A stretch of 64,000 nucleotides of DNA from positions 1,178,001-1,242,000 of the forward strand of contig NZ_CP156660.1 in assembly GCF_039851975.1 (NCBI RefSeq). The letters are read 5' to 3'. Numbering within the stretch: position 1 is the first letter of the stretch; every line of letters begins with the position of its first letter. This stretch comes from Desulfoscipio sp. XC116. GTDB taxonomy: Bacteria; Bacillota; Desulfotomaculia; Desulfotomaculales; Desulfallaceae. The notes below the pieces were generated by a model. The model did no database searches. It saw only the letters and a list, made by a program, of their open reading frames with translations, and was not told where the DNA came from. The position numbers and the translations under genes were made by a program. Shown here piece after piece: positions 24,343 through 33,755 of the stretch.

Positions 24343-26295
24343 ATGCCAGTGCTAAAAACTCTGACCAAATTATTGTTATATCAGAAACCCCAATCTCCAT
24401 CATATGATTACGAATCTGGAATTGAGGATAGATTCGATAGCTCCGATTCTAAAAAGATTAATAACCGGGAAAAAGATAAGTCGGAAGAACAAAAGGGAAC
24501 AGAAGACAAAACGAGTGGTGCTGACGAAAAAATAGATGCGGTTGCTTCTAATAATTTAAGGGAAAAACTGCTGGAGGCAGGTAATCAGCCGGATAAAGAA
24601 GGAATAAAAGCCGGCGGCAGGCGATCTTTAAGAAAAAGGAAAAAGCCTCGCAATAATAAGCCCGTGCAGGAAAAATATGCCGGGAAGGTAGCAGTTAACC
24701 AGAGCATTGATGAGATCTTACATAAAAAAGTAAAACTTTCTTATGACCTGAAAGAAAATAGGCTGGTGCTGGAAAAAATTTTTCGGGTGCCTGATAATAA
24801 AGACGCTGTTCTTCGCAGTTTTTCTATTGGCACAAAACCGCCTACCCAGGCTCTGCTAATATTTATTGATGGGATTACTAATTCTCAGGTGCAAAACACG
24901 GCGGTCCTGCAGCCCTTGATGCTCCTTTCCGGCCTGCGGGACATTCCCCTGGATAAGATACAGGATGCCGGCAGTGAAAAGCGGACTATATATAAAGACT
25001 TTTTTGACCGGGTCAAGCAAGCCATTCTGCCCAACAATCAGGTTTCTGAAGCAGATACTTTTAATAGGATTGTGGAAGATATTCTTTCTGGAAACAGCGT
25101 TCTATTAATTGACGGCTATAACCAGGCCTTAATGCTGGAGACCAAGGGCTGGCAATACCGCAATGTGAGCACGCCTCAGGTGGAGGCAGTTATCAACGGT
25201 CCCCAGGAAGGCTTCACCGAAATGCTGCGGGTAAATACCTCATTAATTCGAAAAATAATACAAAAGCCTGCTTTGATTACAGAGTTTATCCAGGTGGGAA
25301 GTTCCTCACCCACGCAGGTTGCTATTATGTACATGGACAACATAGTCAACCCTGACATAATAAAGGAAGTAAAGAGGCGGCTATCCTCTATAAAAGGGGA
25401 TTACTTGCAGCAAACCGGCCTGGTGGAGCAGATGATTGAAGACGCGCCGTTCTATCCGGCGCCCCAGGTGCTATCCACCGAGCGGCCCGACCGGGTGGCA
25501 GCGAATTTAGAAGAAGGGAAAATCGCTATATTAGTAGGCAGCAATCCCTTTGTCATGGTGGTGCCTTGTACCTTTTTTGATTTGATGCAATCTCCGGAAG
25601 ACGCTTATGTGCGGTGGCCATTCGGCTCTTTCGCCAGGCTTATCCGCTATTTCGGGTTATTTGTAGCCCTGCTCTTACCCGCGCACTACGTGGCTATTGT
25701 AGCCTATCACCAGGAATTTATACCGACCGACCTCTTATTGGCCATTGCAGGTTCCCGGGAAAGAGTACCTTTTCCGTCTATTGTAGAGATATTGATTATG
25801 GAGACCTCCTTTGAGCTGATCAGGGAAGCGGGGGTCCGGGTTCCGGGCACCGTAGGCACCACCTTGGGTATAGTAGGTGCACTGATATTGGGTCAGGCCG
25901 CGGTAGCCGCCAACATAGTAAGTCCCATCTTAATTATCGTTGTTGCCGTTACGGCACTTGGATCCTTTGCTATACCAAATTACTCATTCTCCCTGTCCAT
26001 CAGGGTATTGCGGTTCGTCTACATAATTTTAGCCTCCCTGTTCGGCCTTTTGGGTATCTTAATCGGTGTTTTTATTCACGTTGGCCTGATGGTTAACTTA
26101 AAGTCCTTCGGAGTGCCTTTTATGGCCCCGGCAGCCCCGGTGACCAACAAAGGCCGGGATTATTGGATGCGGGGCATGATCTGGCAGCAGCAAAAAAGGC
26201 CGGATTACTTAGATCCGTTAAAACCAAAGCGCCAGCCCCAAATCAGTCGCCGGTGGTTGTACCCTGACGACGGAGGGGGCGGGGAAAAGCAATGA
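24343..26295 (+). CDS. gerKA: Spore germinant receptor A subunit (GerA family)
   Basis: About 650 residues. A long charged N-terminal tail (residues 1-125, rich in K, E and S) precedes the GerA N domain (FSIGTKPPTQALLIFIDGIT, LLSGNSVLLIDG-like DILSGNSVLLIDGYNQALML, GPQEGFTEMLRVNTSLIRK) and a membrane domain with about five helices from residue 430. GerA subunits form the oligomeric germinant-gated complex in the spore inner membrane. A GTG at 24316 is possible; ATG 24343 has AAAAGG at better spacing. ATGA overlap with the B subunit. Expected expression is in the forespore under sigma G; no confident sigma-G promoter was identified. Confidence 0.92.
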   Translation: MPVLKTLTKLLLYQKPQSPSYDYESGIEDRFDSSDSKKINNREKDKSEEQKGTEDKTSGADEKIDAVASNNLREKLLEAGNQPDKEGIKAGGRRSLRKRKKPRNNKPVQEKYAGKVAVNQSIDEILHKKVKLSYDLKENRLVLEKIFRVPDNKDAVLRSFSIGTKPPTQALLIFIDGITNSQVQNTAVLQPLMLLSGLRDIPLDKIQDAGSEKRTIYKDFFDRVKQAILPNNQVSEADTFNRIVEDILSGNSVLLIDGYNQALMLETKGWQYRNVSTPQVEAVINGPQEGFTEMLRVNTSLIRKIIQKPALITEFIQVGSSSPTQVAIMYMDNIVNPDIIKEVKRRLSSIKGDYLQQTGLVEQMIEDAPFYPAPQVLSTERPDRVAANLEEGKIAILVGSNPFVMVVPCTFFDLMQSPEDAYVRWPFGSFARLIRYFGLFVALLLPAHYVAIVAYHQEFIPTDLLLAIAGSRERVPFPSIVEILIMETSFELIREAGVRVPGTVGTTLGIVGALILGQAAVAANIVSPILIIVVAVTALGSFAIPNYSFSLSIRVLRFVYIILASLFGLLGILIGVFIHVGLMVNLKSFGVPFMAPAAPVTNKGRDYWMRGMIWQQQKRPDYLDPLKPKRQPQISRRWLYPDDGGGGEKQ

Positions 26296-27395
26296 GCTTA
26301 AATAAGCCCGTTGTCGGTATATCGGAAGCTATTTCCATACTTTTTATTTATATATCGGCCAAGACTTTTATATTTTACGGCCCACCTTTAATTGAAGCAG
26401 GTATGAACGCCGCCTGGATGATCCCTCTAATACAGATTGCCATTGGGCTGGGCGGTGTATGGCTCCTGGCGGCTTTACTGGCTAAGTCTTCCGGGCGGGA
26501 TCTGGTGCAAATAGGGGAAGAGCTTACCGGCCCCTACATCAATACCTTATTCTCCTTTTATTACCTTATAGTAATTATCTTTGTGGCTGCTATTGCCCTG
26601 CGCGGCACCAGTGAGCGGGTGGTGGCCGGTTTCTTGCCCGATACTCCCATCAGTCTGGTAGTAATATCTTTTGTAATGGGCTCCATGATCGTAAGTTACC
26701 TGGGGTTGGAAGCTATCGTCCGTACCGCCAGGTTTTTAGTAGGCATTCTAGTGCTAAGTATGATTTTGTTGTATGTGCTAACCTCCCCTTTTTGGGATCT
26801 TGTTTCTATTTATCCGCTGCTGGGTGCAGGCTCCCATGAAATCATAAAAGCTGCTTTAATGAATACGGGTGATTTTGTGGAGATTCTGCTTTTAGGGATT
26901 ATTTACCCCTTTATACCGCAAGACAAGGTGCGAGCTATCGGCATCTGGGGCGTATTGATAGCCGGTACTTTTATGTTTTTGATAGTACTGGTGACCATTC
27001 TTGTATTTACTTATCCTACCGCTTCGGAATTAACACTGCCTTCTTTTGAACTGGCCCGGATCATTAATATTGGCCGATTCGGACAACGCATGGAAGTGGT
27101 CTTTCTGCCGATATGGGTGTTTGCAAATTTAATTTTGTTGTCTATATCTTTCTACGCCGGGGCAAAGATATTGGCTCGCATGTGTAAACTAAAAGACTAC
27201 CGCCCCTTTGTGTTTTCGGCAACCGTACTTTCGGTAGTAGCGGCTTTTGTAACTCAAAATGTAGCCCAGTTGGCACAAATGGATCAATACTTCAGCTTGT
27301 GTAGCTTTGGGGCTTTAATTGCTATACTTTTAACTTTATATATGGCCGCATGGTTTAAAACAAAGGGAGGTGGTCAGGGTGAAAAAGGCGCTTAG
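26292..27395 (+). CDS. gerKB: Spore germinant receptor B subunit (GerB family permease)
   Basis: A 367-residue membrane protein with ten predicted helices and the APC-superfamily fold of GerB/endospore germination permeases. The start KPVVGISEAISILFIYISAK and the segments SGRDLVQIGEELTGPYIN and FELARIINIGRFGQRMEVVF are typical. It is likely the germinant-sensing subunit. Overlaps GerKA by 4 nt and GerKC by 17 nt. Confidence 0.92.
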   Translation: MSLNKPVVGISEAISILFIYISAKTFIFYGPPLIEAGMNAAWMIPLIQIAIGLGGVWLLAALLAKSSGRDLVQIGEELTGPYINTLFSFYYLIVIIFVAAIALRGTSERVVAGFLPDTPISLVVISFVMGSMIVSYLGLEAIVRTARFLVGILVLSMILLYVLTSPFWDLVSIYPLLGAGSHEIIKAALMNTGDFVEILLLGIIYPFIPQDKVRAIGIWGVLIAGTFMFLIVLVTILVFTYPTASELTLPSFELARIINIGRFGQRMEVVFLPIWVFANLILLSISFYAGAKILARMCKLKDYRPFVFSATVLSVVAAFVTQNVAQLAQMDQYFSLCSFGALIAILLTLYMAAWFKTKGGGQGEKGA

Positions 27396-28605
27396 CCTGG
27401 CTTTGCTGCTGCTGCTGGGCTTAATATTGCCCGGTTGTTATGACTACTCCGAGCCTGATGAAAGAGCTTGGGTGCTGGCTATGGGCTTGGATAAAGGGCG
27501 CCAAAACGTACTTACCGTTACTGTCGTGATTGCCGTACCCAAGAATATAGTCGGGGGCAGCGGCGGTGAGCCGACAGGTGGAGGCGGCTTTTACACCGTT
27601 TCCCTGGAAGCGCCCACTCTGCTCAGCTCTCTGGAACTGCTAAATGCCATGGTGGATAGGCGGGCGGACCTTTCACATACCAAGTGGTTTGTATTTTCCC
27701 GTGAGCTGGCCGAAGAGAGTATTGCACCGTACTTTGGCCCTATAACCCGTTTTTACCAGTTTCGCCGCTCTTCACACGTAGTAATTTGCGAGGGGCGGGC
27801 CGAAGATTTTTTGGCTAAAGGGACACCTAAATTGGAAGATAATGTGGGCAAGTATTACGAACTGCTGCAGCGAGGTTGGCGAAACACTGAGTTTATCCCC
27901 TTTGACACTTTTCACGAATTTTATATAAAGTCTAAAGAACCGGGAGTTGCTTCGGTGGCCTTACTGGCTTCCTTGGACCGCGAAACGTCTGTTTTCCCCG
28001 ACAATTCTTTCAAGCCTAAGGGTAATTACCAGGCCGGCAGGATCCCCCGCGAAGGAGGAGATAAAATTGAGGTTATGGGCGGCGCTGTTTTTAAAGAGGG
28101 CAGAATGATCGACACCCTGGATGGAGATGAGGTGGGAATGCAAAAACTTTTTGAGGGTACCCTTAGCTTTAGCATAATGGATGTACTTGATCCCAAAGAA
28201 CCGGACAGGTTTTTAATTATAGAAGTTAGGCCCAGGCAAAAACCGAAAATAGATGTGCGGATTGTGGACGGATATCCCCAAATAACGGCTGATGTTAAGC
28301 TGGAAGGGGAAATTTTAAGCATTCAGAGCGGCTATAACTATGAAAAACCTGATAATTTACCTGTTTTGGAAGAGGCTGTGGAGAAACACGTTCGGGAAGA
28401 TCTTGAAAAAACAATAGCTAAAAGTCAGAAACTGGGCGCTGACTTCCTGGGGTTTGGATTGCATGCCAAAAAACTGTTTTGGACCTGGTCCCAGTGGGAA
28501 GCTTATAAGTGGGATGAAAAGTATGCCGGGGCAAATATTGCGGTAAATGTTGATTTCAAGATAAGACGCATCGGCCTTGTGCGCAAGATGACGCCGCTGG
28601 AATAA
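27379..28605 (+). CDS. gerKC: Spore germinant receptor C lipoprotein (GerC family)
   Basis: About 408 residues from GTG 27379, which is 8 nt from GGGAGG (27365-27370). The signal peptide ends in LILPGC, and the mature part begins with YDYSEPDERAWVLAMGLDKG, the GerAC opening. The central SHTKWFVFSRELAEESI and C-terminal AKKLFWTWSQWEAYKWDEKY are family hallmarks. Lipid-anchored outer part of the receptor. In-frame GTG 27370 is within the ribosome site. Confidence 0.92.
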   Translation: MKKALSLALLLLLGLILPGCYDYSEPDERAWVLAMGLDKGRQNVLTVTVVIAVPKNIVGGSGGEPTGGGGFYTVSLEAPTLLSSLELLNAMVDRRADLSHTKWFVFSRELAEESIAPYFGPITRFYQFRRSSHVVICEGRAEDFLAKGTPKLEDNVGKYYELLQRGWRNTEFIPFDTFHEFYIKSKEPGVASVALLASLDRETSVFPDNSFKPKGNYQAGRIPREGGDKIEVMGGAVFKEGRMIDTLDGDEVGMQKLFEGTLSFSIMDVLDPKEPDRFLIIEVRPRQKPKIDVRIVDGYPQITADVKLEGEILSIQSGYNYEKPDNLPVLEEAVEKHVREDLEKTIAKSQKLGADFLGFGLHAKKLFWTWSQWEAYKWDEKYAGANIAVNVDFKIRRIGLVRKMTPLE

Positions 28606-28612
28606 GGGAGAT

Positions 28613-28795
28613 ATGAAAATGGTTTATGCGTTAATAATTCTGGTGGTTGCCGCCACATCTTTGCATGTGGCCAGTTATGGTTGGTATGCCCTTAAGGAAG
28701 AAAGAAACTTGCGCGGCGCAGTTGGTGCGTTAATTATCGCCGGTGTCACTTTCGCGGCGCCGGTGCTGCTGATGATTTATTATGCTTTTTTGTAA
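28613..28795 (+). CDS. Germinant receptor D-type small membrane protein
   Basis: Sixty residues with two membrane helices (about 2-22 and 36-58) separated by a charged loop YALKEERNLRGA. It lies 7 nt after gerKC behind AAGGGAG. Small two-helix D subunits next to gerKA-KB-KC are known to modulate receptor activity. The position and topology fit; sequence homology was not tested. A similar 72-residue gene ends the second ger operon. Confidence 0.7.
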   Translation: MKMVYALIILVVAATSLHVASYGWYALKEERNLRGAVGALIIAGVTFAAPVLLMIYYAFL

Positions 28796-28953
28796 GGTGA
28801 GATGTGGCATATGCCGGCAAAGGTTTATCCCAGCGACATTTGCGGGTCGGTTTACCCGACAGCAATTTTAATAAATTATTAATATACTTTTTATATTTAA
28901 TTAAACCTGTTATTATATAATATATAAAACCTTAAGAAGGAGCTTCTAAAGTT

Positions 28954-30231
28954 ATGAATTTACCTTTCTTTAAGCAATATAACGACCGGGATATGATTAA
29001 TTTATTACAGGCTATGACCAAATCCGTTGCCTATTCCATGTTTTCCAATGCCTATACCGAATTAACCGCCTATAAAACAGAAAACCGCGTTAAAAATATC
29101 AGCGGCGAGCTGGACGCACTGTCGGCGGCGGTTCAGCAGATGTCCGCCTCCATTGAGGAAATAACGGCTTCCGCTCAGTATGCCAGCGGTGTACAGCATG
29201 AAGTTGAAAACGTGGTGGATACCGGCAAGGCGGTGCTGGGCGGTGCTTTGCGGGAGCTTGAACGCGCCAATGATAATATTGCTGAACTGGTCGGAGTTAT
29301 TAAAGAGCTGGGCACTCGGGTAAACCGAATTGATGAAACAGTGGAAGTAATCAATGAAATTACTTCGCAGACCCATTTGCTTGCTTTAAACGCCTCTATT
29401 GAAGCTGCGCGGGCCGGTGAGGCCGGCCGAGGTTTTGCCGTGGTGGCGGGTGAGATACGTAAACTGGCGGAACAGACCAAGCAGTCCGCCGGTCATATTA
29501 AAGAAAACGTTTCTTTGGTGACGGAGGGTATGGACGTTACTCTGAAGGCGCTGGACAACAGCGTAAAAGCCGTTCAAAGCGGTATCCAATCAGCTATGGA
29601 GCTGGCTTCACCTTTTGACCGTATTGAGGAGAGCGTAAGATCAATGACTGAAATACTTGGCCAATTAAGCAGTGCTACCGATGAACAAAGCTCGGCAACC
29701 CAGGAAATTGCCGCGGAAACAGAAACCATTGCTGAAAACACTAAGTTTGCCGATGAAGTAGCCGCCGATGCCAGGGAACATGGTGAGCTGTCTTTACGGG
29801 TTACGGGTGATGTGTGGCAGTTCCTTGAGCGCCGTAAAGATTTTCAGGATATTGGATTGGCGGCCTTTTTGGCGGAACGAATTATTGACCATGCCGTTTG
29901 GATTGGGCGGGTGGTTAAAACCATCAGGGGTGAAAACGCCGCAGATGAGGTACTGGCTGATCATCATAACTGTCTTTTAGGCCAATGGTATTACGGTGAG
30001 GGTCGGGAAATCATCAAAAAATACAGCGATGCGTTGCAGCGCGCCTTTGTCGCTATTGAAGAGCCTCATCGACAGGTGCACCAGTATGGTATTGCGGCGG
30101 TTAAGTATCATCATGCAGGCAACAGTGATGAAGCATTTCGCCAGGTTGTCAATTTTACTACGGCCTCAAAACATATAATTAATATTTTTATGCAAATGAT
30201 GGATGAACTTACTTCCGCTCGGGCGGCTTAA
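28954..30231 (+). CDS. Soluble methyl-accepting chemoreceptor with CZB zinc domain
   Basis: A 425-residue protein without any membrane helix. The signalling hairpin is intact ([21 protein letters not shown], then [20 protein letters not shown]). The C-terminal 130 residues form a CZB domain: [32 protein letters not shown] and KHIINIF provide the expected His and Cys zinc ligands. CZB receptors sense zinc- or thiol-oxidant-related signals in the cytoplasm. The N-terminal 50 residues ([19 protein letters not shown]) are short and unassigned. Preceded by AAGAAGGAG. No che genes in the window. Confidence 0.9.
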   Translation: MNLPFFKQYNDRDMINLLQAMTKSVAYSMFSNAYTELTAYKTENRVKNISGELDALSAAVQQMSASIEEITASAQYASGVQHEVENVVDTGKAVLGGALRELERANDNIAELVGVIKELGTRVNRIDETVEVINEITSQTHLLALNASIEAARAGEAGRGFAVVAGEIRKLAEQTKQSAGHIKENVSLVTEGMDVTLKALDNSVKAVQSGIQSAMELASPFDRIEESVRSMTEILGQLSSATDEQSSATQEIAAETETIAENTKFADEVAADAREHGELSLRVTGDVWQFLERRKDFQDIGLAAFLAERIIDHAVWIGRVVKTIRGENAADEVLADHHNCLLGQWYYGEGREIIKKYSDALQRAFVAIEEPHRQVHQYGIAAVKYHHAGNSDEAFRQVVNFTTASKHIINIFMQMMDELTSARAA

Positions 30232-30284
30232 TAAAGTTTCACAACTAAAATAGTGATCCAAAATAAAATACCTATGTGCGGAAG

Positions 30285-30307
30285 ACCGGGCCGATGCCCG
30301 GTTTTTT
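30285..30307 (+). terminator. Intrinsic terminator of the chemoreceptor gene
   Basis: ACCGGGC (30285-30291), loop CGAT, GCCCGGT (30296-30302), then TTTTT. Confidence 0.85.
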
Positions 30308-30416
30308 GATGTAGTCGCCTGTTGTCTTAGAATACATAAACTTTTTAGAGGTTTTTTTATCTTTTTTGCGAATTAATTTATAGTCATTTTCTATCATTAA
30401 CTCGCTAATTGCTTAA

Positions 30417-30453
30417 GGCGGGAGCCCAAAGTTTTCGCTAAGGGTCAACCGCC
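30417..30453 (+). promoter_or_regulatory. Structured RNA leader candidate before MASE3 kinase
   Basis: GGCGG (30417-30421) pairs with CCGCC (30449-30453), and inside it GA-CCC with one bulged G (30422-30427) pairs with GGGTC (30442-30446); the apical loop is AAAGTTTTCGCTAA. The hairpin lies 10 nt before the ribosome site (CCGGAGG) of the kinase gene, so it could control translation. It matches none of the riboswitch consensus sequences I can recall. Confidence 0.35.
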
Positions 30454-30471
30454 AACTAACCGGAGGTTTTT

Positions 30472-32022
30472 ATGCATGCCTTTTACTTTCATAAATATCT
30501 CCAGGCAATTATCATTTCTTGTTTGATAATGGTATATGTGCTGGCGGGGAGAGTCTACCTGGTTCTGGAACCCGGCATCTTTCTAACCATTCACCAGGTT
30601 CTTGAATTTGCCAGTATCGTGGTAGCCATGCTGGTATGTATTCTTTGCTGGTATGATTTTCGGAACAGTTCGCGACGTAAAATGCTGGTTTTAGCATTAA
30701 CTTTTTTGCTAATCGGGCTGTTTGATTTTGTGCATACTTTGTCCTATCTTGGTATGCCGGATTTTATTACTCCCAATACGGCCAATAAGGCTTCAACCTG
30801 CTGGGTTATCGCCCGCCTGGTACAGGGCCTGGGCCTTTTGGCGGCTGTTTTTTGGCGTGACCGGTTAGTCCGTATAGCCCGGCCGGTGACAGCTATTTTA
30901 CTGTGTTTCTTTATCGCCGGGTTGATAATTTGGGCGGTGGCAACCGAGTTGGCCCATTTGCCCATCATGTATGACCCGGTGCATATGAGGCAGACGCACC
31001 TTAAAATGGTATCTGAGTGTTTTATTATTCTTTTATACCTTTTGGCGGCAGTGAAAATATACATTAATAAGTCCGGTGATATAAGGGATGTGTATCTCTT
31101 TTATGCGCTGGTTGTAGGTATTTTTGGTGAGCTGGCCTTTGCTGCCTACAGTGTAGTTTACGACTCGTATAATTTTTTAGGACATATTCTTAAATTAATG
31201 TCTTTTAGCTTGATATTAAAAGGCCTTTTTGAAGAAGCGATTGTTGAGCTGTATAAAACCAATGCCGTATTGGCTCAACAGCGCGGTGAACTGACCGAAG
31301 CCAACCGGTTGTTGAAAGAGTCCGATCAGCTAAAAGATAATTTTCTGGCTAACACTAATCACGAGCTGCGCTCCCCGCTAACCGCCATTATAGCTTTTAC
31401 TGAACTTTTGTTGGACAAGGAGACAGGACCATTAAATCCGCTGCAAAAAGATTATATAAATGAAATAAGTGACAGCGGCAGCGATTTGCTGAACAGGGTG
31501 AATGAGATAGGGGATTTATCCCGGATCAAGGCCGGAAAAATGCTCTTAAATATGGAAAAGACAAGCATAAAAGAAGTAGTTATGAATACAGCGCGGCGTT
31601 TAAAACCCCAATTTGAAAATAAGGGTATTGATTTAAAGATTAATATAGCGGCTGACTTACCGGCTGTATATGCTGATAAGGGGAGATTGGGACAGATATT
31701 GGCCAATTTACTTGGTAATGCCATTAAGTTTACCCCTCCTGGCGGTTGGGTTGGGGTCGATGTCGCTGAAGAGCGGGAGGATAATAAAATTAAAGTAACC
31801 GTTGCTGACAATGGCATTGGAATTAATCCCGGGGAGCAGGCCGCTGTTTTTAAAATGTTTTACCAGGTGGATGGAACCAGCTCACGCAAGTACGGTGGTA
31901 CCGGCATAGGTCTGACGTTGGTAAAAAATCTGGTAGAGATGCATGGGGGAACTATGAGCTTGCAAAGCAGAGATGGCGGAGGAAGTGTGTTTGCCTTCAA
32001 TATACCGGTATATGGGAGGTGA
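30472..32022 (+). CDS. Sensor histidine kinase with MASE3 membrane domain
   Basis: A 516-residue protein. Residues 1-250 hold about seven membrane helices with the MASE3 features FDFVHTLSYLGMPDFITPN and TCWVIARLVQGLGLL. A short coiled coil follows, then HisKA with the phospho-acceptor NTNHELRSPLTAII (His297) and HATPase with NLLGNAIKFTPPGG, DNGIGI, and KYGGTGIGLTLVKNLVEMHG. The kinase is complete. Its stop overlaps the ribosome site of the response regulator gene. The ligand of MASE3 domains is unknown. Confidence 0.9.
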   Translation: MHAFYFHKYLQAIIISCLIMVYVLAGRVYLVLEPGIFLTIHQVLEFASIVVAMLVCILCWYDFRNSSRRKMLVLALTFLLIGLFDFVHTLSYLGMPDFITPNTANKASTCWVIARLVQGLGLLAAVFWRDRLVRIARPVTAILLCFFIAGLIIWAVATELAHLPIMYDPVHMRQTHLKMVSECFIILLYLLAAVKIYINKSGDIRDVYLFYALVVGIFGELAFAAYSVVYDSYNFLGHILKLMSFSLILKGLFEEAIVELYKTNAVLAQQRGELTEANRLLKESDQLKDNFLANTNHELRSPLTAIIAFTELLLDKETGPLNPLQKDYINEISDSGSDLLNRVNEIGDLSRIKAGKMLLNMEKTSIKEVVMNTARRLKPQFENKGIDLKINIAADLPAVYADKGRLGQILANLLGNAIKFTPPGGWVGVDVAEEREDNKIKVTVADNGIGINPGEQAAVFKMFYQVDGTSSRKYGGTGIGLTLVKNLVEMHGGTMSLQSRDGGGSVFAFNIPVYGR

Positions 32023-32027
32023 AAATA

Positions 32028-32711
32028 ATGTCTTATAAAATAATGGCCGTGGATGATGACCCCAAGGTTTTAAAAATATTAAGACACTCCCTGACCAGGG
32101 AAGGGTTCGAGGTTATTTGTTTTGCAAACGGTTCGGAAGCACTGCGGGAGGCCAGAGAAAACCAACCTGATCTGGTAGTGCTGGATTTGATGCTGCCGGG
32201 AATGGATGGTTTTGAAACCCTGCAGAAATTAAAGGAAATTACCGATGTGCCGGTGATTATATTATCTGCCCGAAGTGATGAGGTGGACCGGGTGGTGGGC
32301 TTTCGAATGGGGGTGGATGATTATCAGGTCAAACCTTTCAGTCCCATGGAATTGGCGCTGCGTATCAAGGCGGTGCTGAGGCGCAGTGCCGCGGCTGTTA
32401 AGCATAATGAAAAGGTGCTAAAGTATAATGAACTGGTTATAGATTATAATAAAAGATTAGTACAAAATAGCGACCGGTTCATAAGTTTAACCCCCAAGGA
32501 GTTTGAGTTGCTGTGGCTGATGGCTTCCCACCCCAACCAGGTGTTTACCAAGCCGCACCTGCTTAAATGTGTTTGGGACAGTACGTACACAGGGGACGAT
32601 AACACTGTTAACGTGCATATTCGCAGGTTGCGGGAAAAAATAGAAGATGATCCTTCCGAACCTGCGTATATCAAGACTGTGTGGGGCACAGGGTATAAAT
32701 TCAGCGGCTGA
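32028..32711 (+). CDS. OmpR/PhoB-family response regulator
   Basis: About 227 residues. The receiver domain has VDDD at the start, phospho-acceptor Asp53 in VVLDLMLPG, and the lysine in YQVKPFSPME. The C-terminal winged helix has SLTPKEFELLWLMA and NTVNVHIRRLREKIEDDP, ending in TVWGTGYKFS. GTG 32019 sits in the ribosome site GGGAGGT, so ATG 32028 is preferred. Cognate of the MASE3 kinase by position. Confidence 0.93.
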   Translation: MSYKIMAVDDDPKVLKILRHSLTREGFEVICFANGSEALREARENQPDLVVLDLMLPGMDGFETLQKLKEITDVPVIILSARSDEVDRVVGFRMGVDDYQVKPFSPMELALRIKAVLRRSAAAVKHNEKVLKYNELVIDYNKRLVQNSDRFISLTPKEFELLWLMASHPNQVFTKPHLLKCVWDSTYTGDDNTVNVHIRRLREKIEDDPSEPAYIKTVWGTGYKFSG

Positions 32712-32804
32712 ACATGTTATTCGTATCCGCCGTTAGCGCTCTCGGGGTGATTGTAATAAAAGTGTAATGTTTTATTAAATTTTGCTTAATTATTTTTTAA
32801 TATT

Positions 32805-33458
32805 GTGGTGGAAATGGCCTTGGGGGAAAATAAATTGATAAATGACAAACGAGTCGGCCCCGAAAGCAGTACACTGTCCGCAGAGCAATTGGAACATCAC
32901 TATAATGCCTACTTTAATGTCCACCGGTTCAGGCTGCGGGAAATCAGGGCCCGGTTGTTAAAGGCGGATACATCCTATACCGATTTGACTTTTAGCTTGC
33001 TGCGGGCGCTAAAAAAAGAAGAGGCATGGGCTATGAATTCGGTTGTACTCCATAATAATTATTTTGAATCTCTGGGCTTGGGACAGAATAAGCCATCTTC
33101 GGGGCTCATCAATATGCTTATTAGAGACTTCGGCTCCGTGGAGGAATGGTTGGAGCAATTCATGGCGTTGGGCTTGGGCTCCCGTGGGTGGGTAGTCCTG
33201 GGCTTGGATCTGTGTGAAGGAAAGTTGGCAAACTATATTGCGGATGATCATTCGGAAGGTATTTGGCTGGTGTTCCCACTACTGGTGTTGGATGTATTTG
33301 AACACGCCTACCAAATGGATTATAAGTCGGCTAAAAATAAATATATAAAAAGGTTTATCGATAATGTTGATTGGCGGAGTGTTAATTTTAATTTAGAAAC
33401 AGCCGGAGAGATATATAAGATAATTACCGCTCGGAAAGGTATAATGGTAAGCGAGTGA
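32805..33458 (+). CDS. Fe/Mn superoxide dismutase family protein
   Basis: A 217-residue SodFM-type protein. Metal ligands are visible: His in LSAEQLEHHYNAYF, His in NSVVLHNNYFESLG, and Asp plus His in LVLDVFEHAYQMDY. It belongs to the short divergent subgroup with the xVLHNxYFExLG pattern found in anaerobic Firmicutes, so superoxide dismutation is likely but metal choice is not predictable. The first residues before the catalytic helix (to about 25) are longer than usual. A possible GTG start at 32805; GTG 32808 and ATG 32814 are alternatives. Confidence 0.8.
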   Translation: MVEMALGENKLINDKRVGPESSTLSAEQLEHHYNAYFNVHRFRLREIRARLLKADTSYTDLTFSLLRALKKEEAWAMNSVVLHNNYFESLGLGQNKPSSGLINMLIRDFGSVEEWLEQFMALGLGSRGWVVLGLDLCEGKLANYIADDHSEGIWLVFPLLVLDVFEHAYQMDYKSAKNKYIKRFIDNVDWRSVNFNLETAGEIYKIITARKGIMVSE

Positions 33459-33755
33459 TAAATAGGTTGCTTGAAAAAACACAAAATCCACGGCCTTATT
33501 GGTTGTGGATTTCTTTTATTTTACTTTACTTTTTTATTGATTTTATATAAAATAAGTATCACGGCCAAATTGCCATGAAATAAACATACCTCAACATAAT
33601 CCTATCACACAATTATAAGTTTGTCAAGTTCTTGCCGGAAAACTATTGGACAATAAGCCTATTAATATACAGCCGGCCATCAAAAAACCTTTTTGTTGAC
33701 TTTTACTTAAAAGCATAGTTGTGAAGCCTAAAACATTGAAAAGCGAGGAATCAGC
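33459..33755. other. Intergenic region between sod and helicase genes
   Basis: Contains the terminator at 33484-33520 and otherwise AT-rich sequence. A TTGACT at about 33695 has no well-spaced -10. No small gene seen. Confidence 0.4.
33484..33520 (+). terminator. Intrinsic terminator of the superoxide dismutase gene
   Basis: AAATCCAC (33484-33491) pairs with GTGGATTT (33505-33512), followed by CTTTTATTTTAC. Confidence 0.8.

Noticed and set aside
30417-30453. Leader hairpin as c-di-GMP or other known riboswitch
   Set aside because: The conserved blocks of GEMM, ZTP, THF, fluoride or preQ1 riboswitches are not present; kept only as an unassigned structure.
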